From Thermodesulfobacteriota bacterium (GTDB lineage: Bacteria; Desulfobacterota; Anaeroferrophillalia; Anaeroferrophillales; Tharpellaceae), in the NCBI GenBank assembly GCA_024763535.1, contig JANTFH010000017.1:1-41391 (forward strand): 41,391 nt of DNA, read 5' to 3'. The notes under the pieces were generated by a model. The model did not search any database and was not told the origin of the DNA. It saw only the letters and a program-made list of their open reading frames with translations. Positions 35,046 to 41,391 of the stretch are shown here, in pieces. Made by a program: the position numbers and the translations under genes. Positions within the stretch are counted from its first letter, which is position 1; every line of letters starts with the position of its first letter.

Positions 35046-36131
35046 CTAGAATTTCACTGCCACTTCAGGAGTAGATTCACTCTCATTTTTTCGGTCCGAA
35101 GAATCGAAAGCGGTAACCCGATAAAAATAGGTTCGACCACTCACCACATCGACATCAAAATACTCATGACGCAGGGGAGGGATCACCGCCACAATTTTTT
35201 CCAAACCGCTGATTTGATCTCTGCGGTAAACTTTATATCCTGCCAGATCGGAAGCCGCAGATGGATTCCAAATCAACTGAATACCGGATTCGTAGTAAAA
35301 AGCAGAAAGATTCTCAGGTTGCGCCGGGGCTGAATAGTCACCGGGTACAATATGAGCAATCTCAGAATAGTAGCTTTCAGAAGATGTCTTTTCGATAGCA
35401 ACAATTGCCGTAATAACATACTCATAAGCGTGCCAGTCATTAAGGCCGACATCTATAAAATGCGCCCCACTGACAGGCGACGGGGTAATTAATCTCCAGC
35501 TTGAATCGGAAATTTCAGGCTGCCGGCGATAGACACGATAATAAAGTTTGCCGGAAAAATCAGCCGGCAACTGAGGTGCCTGCCAGCTTAATTCAACAAC
35601 CGAGGCCGAAGGTGACAGTTCAACCCTGGTCGGAGGCGAGATTTCAGGCAGTGAAAAAAGAGCCAGTTTATTGGAAACTTCGCTGCTCCACCCACGACTG
35701 TTTAATGAAGTCACAGAAAAAACATAAACAAAATTGCTCATAATCTCAGGAACAGGAAGATAAAAAGTCGTCCCCAACTGATAACCTGATTCAGGCTTCA
35801 GCAAATTAATCGTCTTGTAATCAAAAAATCCCTCATCACAAAAACGGCAACTGTCAAGATCCTTGGCCACCTTCTTCATGCGTATCTTAAAAGCAGTTAA
35901 ATCGACGGGTTTAGTGCCGTCGGAATTTTTTTTCGGCATGCTCCAGGCGAGAAAGCGTTCTCCAGGTTTAACCACAAGCCTTAAATCAGAAATCTTCTCA
36001 GCGACAACCAGGCTGGGTGGCAGCGGGTCACCACGTTTACCGCAGGCACTGAAAGAAAACGCAATTAACGACAGTACAGCAAAAATTAGTAAATTTTTTT
36101 TGCAAAAAACTTTAATCAAGTTTAACACCAA
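35046..36131 (-). CDS. Fibronectin type III lipoprotein with LptM-like N-terminus
   Basis: This predicted lipoprotein (361 residues) begins with a charged, hydrophobic signal peptide. It has a lipobox cysteine at position 30, followed by GKRGDPLPP. That sequence resembles LptM/YifL lipoproteins, whose mature end is CG-basic/Gln-K-G-P-L. Two to three FN3-like beta domains follow (roughly 45-150, 155-255 and 260-360), with repeated patterns such as ELSWQAP / YRVYRR and QLIWNP / YKVYRR. Position +2 after the Cys is Gly, not Asp, so outer-membrane sorting is expected. The start is a TTG at 36131 with no good Shine-Dalgarno, so it is uncertain. It lies between argH and lysA. I know of no function for this family. 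Confidence 0.85.
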   Translation of the reverse strand: MVLNLIKVFCKKNLLIFAVLSLIAFSFSACGKRGDPLPPSLVVAEKISDLRLVVKPGERFLAWSMPKKNSDGTKPVDLTAFKIRMKKVAKDLDSCRFCDEGFFDYKTINLLKPESGYQLGTTFYLPVPEIMSNFVYVFSVTSLNSRGWSSEVSNKLALFSLPEISPPTRVELSPSASVVELSWQAPQLPADFSGKLYYRVYRRQPEISDSSWRLITPSPVSGAHFIDVGLNDWHAYEYVITAIVAIEKTSSESYYSEIAHIVPGDYSAPAQPENLSAFYYESGIQLIWNPSAASDLAGYKVYRRDQISGLEKIVAVIPPLRHEYFDVDVVSGRTYFYRVTAFDSSDRKNESESTPEVAVKF

Positions 36132-36252
36132 TAAATTTTACAAAGAGAACAATTTTCCAACACGCAACAAATATGATCACGACAACACTACAGGAAATAT
36201 CGGCAGCAGCAACCCACAACCACTTAATTCCTGCAATACAAAAAAGACTTCG

Positions 36253-37641
36253 CTAGTTAAACTCTGCCCGCACCGCCGCAATCTGCTCCGCAACCCGGGC
36301 CGTAGCCGTACCGCCGTAAAGAGCTTTGGCATCAACCGCATCCTGCGGCGCCAGCAAAGTAAACAGGTCATCAGCAAAAAGCTCAGAGAATTCCCGCCAC
36401 TGCGAGAGTGTAAGTTCAGTGAAAATGAGCTCTTGGGCTTCACAAAAGGCAACTACTTTGCCGACAACTTCATGTGCCGCCCGAAAAGGCAGACCTTTAC
36501 GCACCAGATAATCGGCAATCTCGGTAGCCGTGGAAAAGCCGGCCCCGGCCTGACGTGCCATCACCTCTTGATTGACCCGCATCTCTTTTATCATCGGAGC
36601 CATAATCCGCAAAGAACCGACAACCGTATCCAGGGCATCAAAAAACGGCTCCTTATCTTCCTGCATATCCTTATTATACGCCAAAGGGAGTGATTTCAGA
36701 GTCATTAAAAGGTTAACCAGCGAGCCGACAACGCGCCCCGATTTACCGCGGATAAGTTCCGGGACATCGGGATTCTTCTTCTGCGGCATAATACTGCTGC
36801 CGGTACAGAAAGAGTCGCTCAGGGTAATAAAATTAAATTGAACCGATGACCAGAGCACCAGCTCTTCACAAAAACGGGTCAAATGAATCATCAGCAGAGA
36901 GAAAGCAAACAGTGCCTCCGCCACCCCGTCCCGATCACTTACGGCATCGAGACTGTTGGCGGTAATGCCGGAAAAACCGAGTTCTTCGGCCACACTTTGA
37001 CGATCGAGAGCAAAACTGCTGCCCGCCAGAGCCCCGGAGCCCAGAGGAGAGAGATCTAAACGCTTACGACAGTCACAAAGACGCCCGATATCACGCTTAA
37101 ACATCTCGACATAGGCTAGCAAATGATGCGCAAAAAGAACCGGCTGGGCCTGCTGCAGATGGGTAAAGCCCGGCATTATAACCCCGATTTCAGCTTCCGC
37201 TTTATTGAGCAGAACCAGAACCAGCTCCCGGACCAGCCCCTCAACCCTCTCCAGCTGCCGGCGCAGATAGAGACGTACATCCAGAGCTACCTGATCGTTG
37301 CGGCTGCGGCCGGTATGCAGACGGCCGGCAATCTCTGCGCCGATTATCTCCCCCAGACGGCTCTCGATATTCATATGAATATCTTCCAGAGCTACGGAGA
37401 AATTAAATTCACCTTTCTCAATCTCCGCTTTAATCTGTTTCAGACCGTTAATAATCGGCTTAACATCGGCTGCCGGAATAATTTTCTGCCGTCCCAGCAT
37501 TTTAGCATGAGCGATACTGCCGGCGATATCTTCAGCGTAGAGCCGCTTATCAAAATTGATTGAGGCCGTAAACTCCTCCACCAATTCATCGGTCGGGGCC
37601 GTAAAGCGCCCGCCCCATAATTTCTGTGTACTTTTTTTCAA
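36253..37641 (-). CDS. argH: Argininosuccinate lyase
   Basis: ArgH cleaves argininosuccinate to arginine and fumarate, the last step of arginine synthesis. The 462-residue fumarase-superfamily protein has the catalytic signature [28 protein letters not shown] and [13 protein letters not shown] appear in the N-terminal half. The start codon is TTG at 37641, overlapping the yggS stop by four bases (TTGA), with AAGG ten bases upstream; no nearer ATG preserves the KLWGGRF start. Together with argG at the window's right end, it places two consecutive arginine steps in one series. Confidence 0.97.
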   Translation of the reverse strand: MKKSTQKLWGGRFTAPTDELVEEFTASINFDKRLYAEDIAGSIAHAKMLGRQKIIPAADVKPIINGLKQIKAEIEKGEFNFSVALEDIHMNIESRLGEIIGAEIAGRLHTGRSRNDQVALDVRLYLRRQLERVEGLVRELVLVLLNKAEAEIGVIMPGFTHLQQAQPVLFAHHLLAYVEMFKRDIGRLCDCRKRLDLSPLGSGALAGSSFALDRQSVAEELGFSGITANSLDAVSDRDGVAEALFAFSLLMIHLTRFCEELVLWSSVQFNFITLSDSFCTGSSIMPQKKNPDVPELIRGKSGRVVGSLVNLLMTLKSLPLAYNKDMQEDKEPFFDALDTVVGSLRIMAPMIKEMRVNQEVMARQAGAGFSTATEIADYLVRKGLPFRAAHEVVGKVVAFCEAQELIFTELTLSQWREFSELFADDLFTLLAPQDAVDAKALYGGTATARVAEQIAAVRAEFN

Positions 37642-38360
37642 TTTAATACAACCTTTTGCTTACGTTCACCAAAGAGAAGTGATCCGACCCGGACAATGGT
37701 CGCGCCCTCTTCCACGGCAACCGTAAAATCTTTCGACATCCCCATTGAGAGCTGTTTGAACTCCGGCATAAGTGGTAGAAACTGAGCTTTGGCTTCAGAA
37801 AACAGCGCATAAAGAGAACGAAAATAGGGCCGACTCGCTTCCGCTGAAGCTCCAGCCGGAGGAATCGCCATCAAACCTTCGATTGACAACCCTTCTATAT
37901 ATCCTATTTCCCTAAGAAAATCAAACAGACTTGCGGCCGGGATTCCGGCCTTGGTCGCTTCGTCACCGATATTCACCTGCACCAAAACCCGAGCCTTAAA
38001 ATTACCGGCAAGCGCTTTACGCGCCAGCCCCCGGGCCAGTTTCAGCGAATCAAGCCCGTGAAACAGGTGAAAAGCGGCATTGTAGTATTTAATTTTGTTG
38101 CTTTGCAGATGACCGATAAAGTGCCATCGCAGTGGCAGCTTCAGATTTCTGGCCGTCTCCATCTTGGCCAGACAATCCTGAATATAATTTTCCCCGAAAT
38201 CGACCTGTCCCGCGCCATAGGCCTCTTCAATCCGGGCGAAAGGGAAAGTTTTACTGACCGCCACCAGAGTAACCTCCTCCGGATCACGACCGCAGCGCTC
38301 ACAGGCGGCGGCAATCTGCTCACGCACCCCCGCCAGGCGATTTTGCAAGGTTTCATTCAT
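37638..38360 (-). CDS. PLP-homeostasis protein, YggS/PROSC family
   Basis: YggS proteins bind pyridoxal phosphate in a single-domain alanine-racemase fold. They keep free PLP low and lack known catalysis. The 240-residue protein has the PLP lysine at position 37 in LVAVSKT, then [18 protein letters not shown] and the C-terminal LSMGMSKDF and [13 protein letters not shown] motifs follow. It sits 45 bases after maf and overlaps argH by four bases. The ribosome-binding site is weak. Confidence 0.95.
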   Translation of the reverse strand: MNETLQNRLAGVREQIAAACERCGRDPEEVTLVAVSKTFPFARIEEAYGAGQVDFGENYIQDCLAKMETARNLKLPLRWHFIGHLQSNKIKYYNAAFHLFHGLDSLKLARGLARKALAGNFKARVLVQVNIGDEATKAGIPAASLFDFLREIGYIEGLSIEGLMAIPPAGASAEASRPYFRSLYALFSEAKAQFLPLMPEFKQLSMGMSKDFTVAVEEGATIVRVGSLLFGERKQKVVLN

Positions 38361-38405
38361 AACTCAGCTTCTTTTTTGAACCGCACCTGACCTCTCAGCA
38401 GAAAA

Positions 38406-39011
38406 TTAATCTCCCGGTGAAACAATTAATGTGATAATTTTATTTAGCAAAAGTTCGTTAATCACCAGCGGCAAAGGCAAACCGATAACATTAGTCGGCG
38501 AGCCCTCAATGGCTTCGACAAAAGCCCCGCCCAACCCCTGCACCGCGTAGGATCCGGCTTTATCCAGAGGCTCTCCGGTATCGATGTAGGCACTGATCTG
38601 CTTAGCCGAGAGCGCCGCGATTTTAACCCGGCTCGAATCCAGCCGGGTTATCAGAGATTCAGTCGCGGCATGATAAAGAGTAAACGCGGTTAAAACCTGA
38701 TGCCGGTTTCCGGCAATCTTACTCAACATTTTCACCGCTGCCGATCTATCTTCGGGCTTACCCAGAACTTCACCCTGCAAAACCACAATCGTATCCGCGG
38801 CCAGAATCCAGCTGCCGGGAAACTCCCCGGCCACCGCCAGTGCTTTCTCTTCAGCCATCCGGCAGACAAAATCGGAGGCTTCCTCATCGGGCCGGCAAAA
38901 CTCATCAATATCAGCGCTGGCCAGGGAAAACTCAATCCCCATCCGGCCTAAAAGTTCGCGTCGGCGCGGCGACTGTGATGCCAGCACCAGAGGCGCAATC
39001 GTCTTATACAA
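38406..39011 (-). CDS. maf: Maf-family nucleoside triphosphate pyrophosphatase (dTTP/UTP type)
   Basis: Maf removes non-canonical nucleotides by releasing pyrophosphate. The 201-residue protein has the family signature ASQSPRRRELL, the catalytic region ILAADTIVVLQGEVLGKPED and the C-terminal SYAVQGLGGAFVEAIEGSPTNVIGLPL. The start must be the TTG at 39011, since no ATG precedes the conserved SQSPRR. A GGGAG lies about 11 bases upstream, inside the end of lgt, only two bases away. Maf can prevent septum formation when overproduced in Bacillus; here the housekeeping role is the safe call. Confidence 0.95.
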   Translation of the reverse strand: MYKTIAPLVLASQSPRRRELLGRMGIEFSLASADIDEFCRPDEEASDFVCRMAEEKALAVAGEFPGSWILAADTIVVLQGEVLGKPEDRSAAVKMLSKIAGNRHQVLTAFTLYHAATESLITRLDSSRVKIAALSAKQISAYIDTGEPLDKAGSYAVQGLGGAFVEAIEGSPTNVIGLPLPLVINELLLNKIITLIVSPGD

Positions 39012-39013
39012 AA

Positions 39014-39787
39014 TTAATTACTCTCCCGATACGGCTGATGACGAATCTTGCTAAACCACAGGCAGACGGCTGCGATAACCAACCCCGCGCTGATCCATTG
39101 TGAGGTTGAAAACCCGTAGAGAGAACCCCGGGGGTCACCGCGCCAGCATTCAACCGTAAAACGTAAAATCCCGTACAACAGCATATAGACAACTACCAGA
39201 GTTCCGCGTTTTATCCGTTGTCGCCGGGAAAGAAAAAACAGGACTGCGAAGATCGAAATATCCGCCAGCGAGTGAAAAATCTGCGTCGGATAGAGGGGCT
39301 GATGCAACGGGGCGTGCGATATGGGGTCGGAAAAAGTTATCGCGAGGCTGTTGCTGCAGGCTTTACCGTAACAGCAGCCGGCCGAAAGACATCCCAGGCG
39401 GCCGACCGCCTGAGCTAAAACCAGGCCCGGAGCGGCAACATCAAGAATCTCTAAAGTCGGCTGCCGCCAGCGGCGGATACGCCAGATAAAAACCGGAACC
39501 GCGGCTAAAAAACCGCCGTAGAAAACCAGCCCCCCCTCCCACAAACGCAGGGCCGCCAGGGGATCGTGACGAAAATAGGAGAAATTGAGCGCGACATAAA
39601 AGATCCGCGCCCCGAGCAGGGCGGAAATTACGACATAAAAAAAGAGATCATGAAAAATCTCCGGATCCAGCCCCCGCCGCAAACTCTCTTTCTGCGTCCA
39701 GGTCAGAGCCAGCAAAAACCCCATCGCCACAAAAAAACCATAAGTATGCAGGGTCAAAGGACCGATCTTAAAAAGTATAGGATGCAT
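39014..39787 (-). CDS. lgt: Prolipoprotein diacylglyceryl transferase
   Basis: Lgt attaches diacylglycerol to the lipobox cysteine of prolipoproteins, the first maturation step, in the inner membrane. The 257-residue protein has seven hydrophobic segments and the Lgt signature around GRLGCLSAGCCYG. YPTQIFHSLADI and RGDPRGSLYGFSTSQWIS follow. A GTAGG lies close to the ATG. It is 5 bases after lspA and 2 bases before maf. LspA acts next in the same route, so the pair is functionally coherent, and the FN3 lipoprotein nearby is a plausible substrate. Confidence 0.96.
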   Translation of the reverse strand: MHPILFKIGPLTLHTYGFFVAMGFLLALTWTQKESLRRGLDPEIFHDLFFYVVISALLGARIFYVALNFSYFRHDPLAALRLWEGGLVFYGGFLAAVPVFIWRIRRWRQPTLEILDVAAPGLVLAQAVGRLGCLSAGCCYGKACSNSLAITFSDPISHAPLHQPLYPTQIFHSLADISIFAVLFFLSRRQRIKRGTLVVVYMLLYGILRFTVECWRGDPRGSLYGFSTSQWISAGLVIAAVCLWFSKIRHQPYRESN

Positions 39788-39792
39788 TTTAC

Positions 39793-40320
39793 CTACTTTC
39801 TCCGCCGCAGTGAAAACAGGGCATCAATCAGGAGCAGGGTTACCCCGATACTGATAGCGCAATCGGCAATATTAAAGGCGGGCCAATGGTAGTTTTTCCA
39901 GTAAAAATCAAGGAAATCAATAACTTTTTCATAGCGCCAGCGGTCAATCATATTGCCGATGGCACCACCGACAACCAGGGCCAGCCCCAGGCGGGTTAAG
40001 ATCTGCAGGTTCTTTTCAAAAAGGTAAAAGAGGATTACCAGCCCTGCGGTTATCCCGGAAAGTCCAAGCAGAAACCAGGCTTTTAAGGAACTTTCGATGC
40101 CGCTGAAAACCCCGAAGGCCACCCCGGAATTCATGACCAGCGTCAAAGAGAAAAAACCGTCGATAATCCGCTTCGGATAGATCGGTGAAAGTTGCTGAAA
40201 AGCCAGCATCTTCGTCCATTGATCCAAAGCCACTACCAGGATCACAACAAATATCAGTAAAACCAGTTTTGCCCGCAAAGACGCAAAGCCGCAAAGTTTA
40301 TTCTGCGAGGTTATTGACAC
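39793..40320 (-). CDS. lspA: Lipoprotein signal peptidase (signal peptidase II)
   Basis: LspA cuts the signal peptide from lipid-modified prolipoproteins in the inner membrane. The 175-residue protein has four transmembrane segments. The catalytic aspartates lie in GNMIDRW and FNIADCAISIG, with VMNSGVAFG in the first loop region. The N-terminus is odd: from the GTG at 40320, residues 8-17 (KLCGFASLRA) are encoded by a copy of an 8-bp repeat arm belonging to the GxxExxY cassette. The first 22 bases overlap that gene. A TTG at 40278 would give 161 residues starting nearer the first membrane helix. The enzyme core looks fully intact. Confidence 0.95.
   Translation of the reverse strand: MSITSQNKLCGFASLRAKLVLLIFVVILVVALDQWTKMLAFQQLSPIYPKRIIDGFFSLTLVMNSGVAFGVFSGIESSLKAWFLLGLSGITAGLVILFYLFEKNLQILTRLGLALVVGGAIGNMIDRWRYEKVIDFLDFYWKNYHWPAFNIADCAISIGVTLLLIDALFSLRRRK
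40272..40299. repeat. Left inverted arm of the GxxExxY cassette (8-bp periodic)
   Basis: Read on the minus strand this is AAA followed by three near-identical octamers, CTTTGCGG, CTTTGCGT and CTTTGCGG, then a G. It matches the right arm (40688-40712) in inverted orientation at 23 of 25 positions. It starts just at the stop codon of the GxxExxY gene and also encodes the N-terminal part of LspA. Confidence 0.85.
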
Positions 40321-40681
40321 AGCGAACTATTCCGTCTTTCATAAGATTTGCGTTAAAATTGAGTAAAAAACCAAGTTTACATCCAGTAAGTTTCAAATAT
40401 GTCTGAATCTGTTTTTTGTGAACCGGCAGTATTGATTCTACTGACTTAAGTTCAAGTATCACTGTTTTTTCCACTATAATATCGGCCCTGAATCCACCAT
40501 CAAACCTTAAACCATCATATTCTATCGGTATATCAACCTGCCGCTCCAAGTGCAACTGCCGCAGAGACAATTCGTAGCTCAGAACTTTCTCGTAAACTGA
40601 TTCAAACAGACCCGGCCCCAGCGCTCTGTGAACTTTAATTGAAGCATCAACAATAATTCTGCCAATATCATTCTCAATCAT
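40298..40681 (-). CDS. GxxExxY protein (PD-(D/E)XK nuclease-like)
   Basis: This 127-residue protein belongs to the GxxExxY family, named for a motif seen here as GLFESVY (with GPGLFESVYE around it). Family relatives are classed with PD-(D/E)XK nucleases; here FRADIIVEKTVILELKS gives a matching D...ExK arrangement. No biological role is firmly known to me. It is unlike its neighbours in position: it stands alone between argG and lspA, overlaps lspA by 23 bases, and exactly fills the space between two inverted repeat arms. The start ATG has AGAGAAG just upstream. This has the look of an inserted, perhaps mobile, cassette. Confidence 0.9.
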   Translation of the reverse strand: MIENDIGRIIVDASIKVHRALGPGLFESVYEKVLSYELSLRQLHLERQVDIPIEYDGLRFDGGFRADIIVEKTVILELKSVESILPVHKKQIQTYLKLTGCKLGFLLNFNANLMKDGIVRCVNNLAE

Positions 40682-40687
40682 GCTTCT

Positions 40688-40712
40688 CTTTGCGCCTTTG
40701 CGTCTTGGCGGG
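40688..40712. repeat. Right inverted arm of the GxxExxY cassette (8-bp periodic)
   Basis: On the plus strand this reads CTTTGCGC, CTTTGCGT, CTTGGCGG and a final G. It is the inverted partner of 40272-40299, with two mismatches over 25 bases. It ends 11 bases before the argG stop codon region and begins 6 bases upstream of the GxxExxY start codon, leaving room only for that gene's ribosome-binding site. Confidence 0.85.
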
Positions 40713-40723
40713 AAATAAAACTT

Positions 40724-41391
40724 TTAATCCAGTACCGCCCTGGCTTTTAAGCGCAACGCCTGAAGTTTAATGAAGCCTTCGGCATCAAACTGATCGTAAA
40801 CCATATCCTCTTCAAAGGTCGCCATTTCGGGCTGATAGAGAGAATATTTGGATTTGCGGCCGACAACTATGCAGTTTCCTTTATAGAGTTTGAGCCGAAC
40901 CGTACCCGTAACATTCTCCTGCGTTTTATCAACCAGAGCCTGCAGGGCTTCACGCTCGGGCGCGAACCAGAAACCGTTGTAAACCATGCGTGCGTATTCC
41001 GGAATCAGGGAATCACGCAGATGCATGGCGTCGCGATCCATCGTCAAAGACTCCACCGCCCGCCGGCCGTGATAGAGAATTGTGCCGCCCGGAGTCTCAT
41101 AGACACCCCGGGATTTCATCCCGACAAACCGGTTTTCAACCATATCCACCCGGCCGATGCCGTTGGCGCCGCCAAGCTCATTGAGCCGCGTCAAAAGGGC
41201 CGCCGGTGACAATTTGTCGCCGTCCACCGCTACCGGATCGCCTTTAACAAACTCAATCTCGCAGTAGGTCGGTTTATCCGGAGCCTTTTCCGGCGAAACC
41301 GAGAGCTGAAACATATCCTCATCCGGCTCATACCAGGGATCTTCCAGAACCCCGCCCTCAAAGCTTATGTGCAGCAGGTTACGATCGGAAC
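40724..41391 (-). CDS. argG: Argininosuccinate synthase, C-terminal part (cut by window edge)
   Basis: ArgG joins citrulline and aspartate with ATP to form argininosuccinate. Only the last 222 or so residues are in the window; the gene begins beyond 41391. Visible landmarks are the start fragment [45 protein letters not shown], the LTMDRD region and the C-terminal [19 protein letters not shown]. These are typical of the C-terminal synthetase and oligomerisation domains. The reading frame continues unbroken to the edge, so this is truncation by the window and not a broken gene. It lies upstream of the cassette and of argH. Confidence 0.96.
   Translation of the reverse strand, partial: SDRNLLHISFEGGVLEDPWYEPDEDMFQLSVSPEKAPDKPTYCEIEFVKGDPVAVDGDKLSPAALLTRLNELGGANGIGRVDMVENRFVGMKSRGVYETPGGTILYHGRRAVESLTMDRDAMHLRDSLIPEYARMVYNGFWFAPEREALQALVDKTQENVTGTVRLKLYKGNCIVVGRKSKYSLYQPEMATFEEDMVYDQFDAEGFIKLQALRLKARAVLD

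Overview
This window reads as chromosomal DNA of an anaerobic, Gram-negative, diderm bacterium, most likely a member of the Desulfobacterota (the former Deltaproteobacteria). Three things point there. The left end carries the ring-opening half of the anaerobic benzoyl-CoA pathway. LPS export and Kdo genes lie next to rpoN. A block of rpoN, hpf, ptsN, hprK, rapZ and a mannose-family PTS is an order I know from that group. Species cannot be decided from this sequence. Nearly all genes are intact and housekeeping; only argG is cut by the window edge.

Layout. (1) 1-5265, minus strand: thiolase, short-chain dehydrogenase, dch, had and oah, ending in a strong terminator. Together they could take cyclohexa-1,5-diene-1-carbonyl-CoA to glutaryl-CoA plus acetyl-CoA. 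A 110-bp palindrome lies between the dehydrogenase gene and dch. (2) 5266-5753: a gap holding a REP-like palindrome and the terminator of a tRNA-Ser(CGA) gene. (3) 5754-24943, minus strand: a long, tightly packed series. In transcription order it is pyrE, a response regulator fused to an RsbW-like ATPase, apgM, pyrG, kdsA, kdsD, kdsC, lptC, lptA, lptB, rpoN, hpf, ptsN, hprK, rapZ, PTS EIIA/B/C/D, HPr, enzyme I, metK and tRNA-Ser. A good sigma-70-type promoter precedes rpoN. (4) 24944-25266: a divergent promoter region. (5) 25267-30751, plus strand: cysD and a cysN-cysC fusion for sulfate activation, then two polysaccharide genes (a polyprenyl-phosphate sugar-1-phosphate transferase and a GT4 glycosyltransferase). 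(6) 30876-41391, minus strand: argG (partial), a GxxExxY gene, lspA, lgt, maf, yggS, argH, a FN3 lipoprotein gene, lysA, yicC, gmk, rpoZ and a WecA/MraY-family transferase. A 16-bp parS site, identical to the Bacillus parS sequence on the minus strand, lies between rpoZ and the WecA-like gene.

How the genes work together. KdsA, KdsD and KdsC make Kdo, while LptA, LptB and LptC move LPS outward. Enzyme I, HPr, HprK, PtsN, RapZ and EIIA-D form both a phosphorelay and a possible sugar importer. CysD and CysNC make APS/PAPS. LspA and Lgt mature lipoproteins, including the FN3 lipoprotein encoded nearby. The most unusual structures are a GxxExxY nuclease-like cassette framed by inverted arms of an 8-bp repeat that also encode the start of lspA, the parS site, the 110-bp palindrome, and a lipoprotein whose N-terminus resembles LptM and which sits beside lysA.
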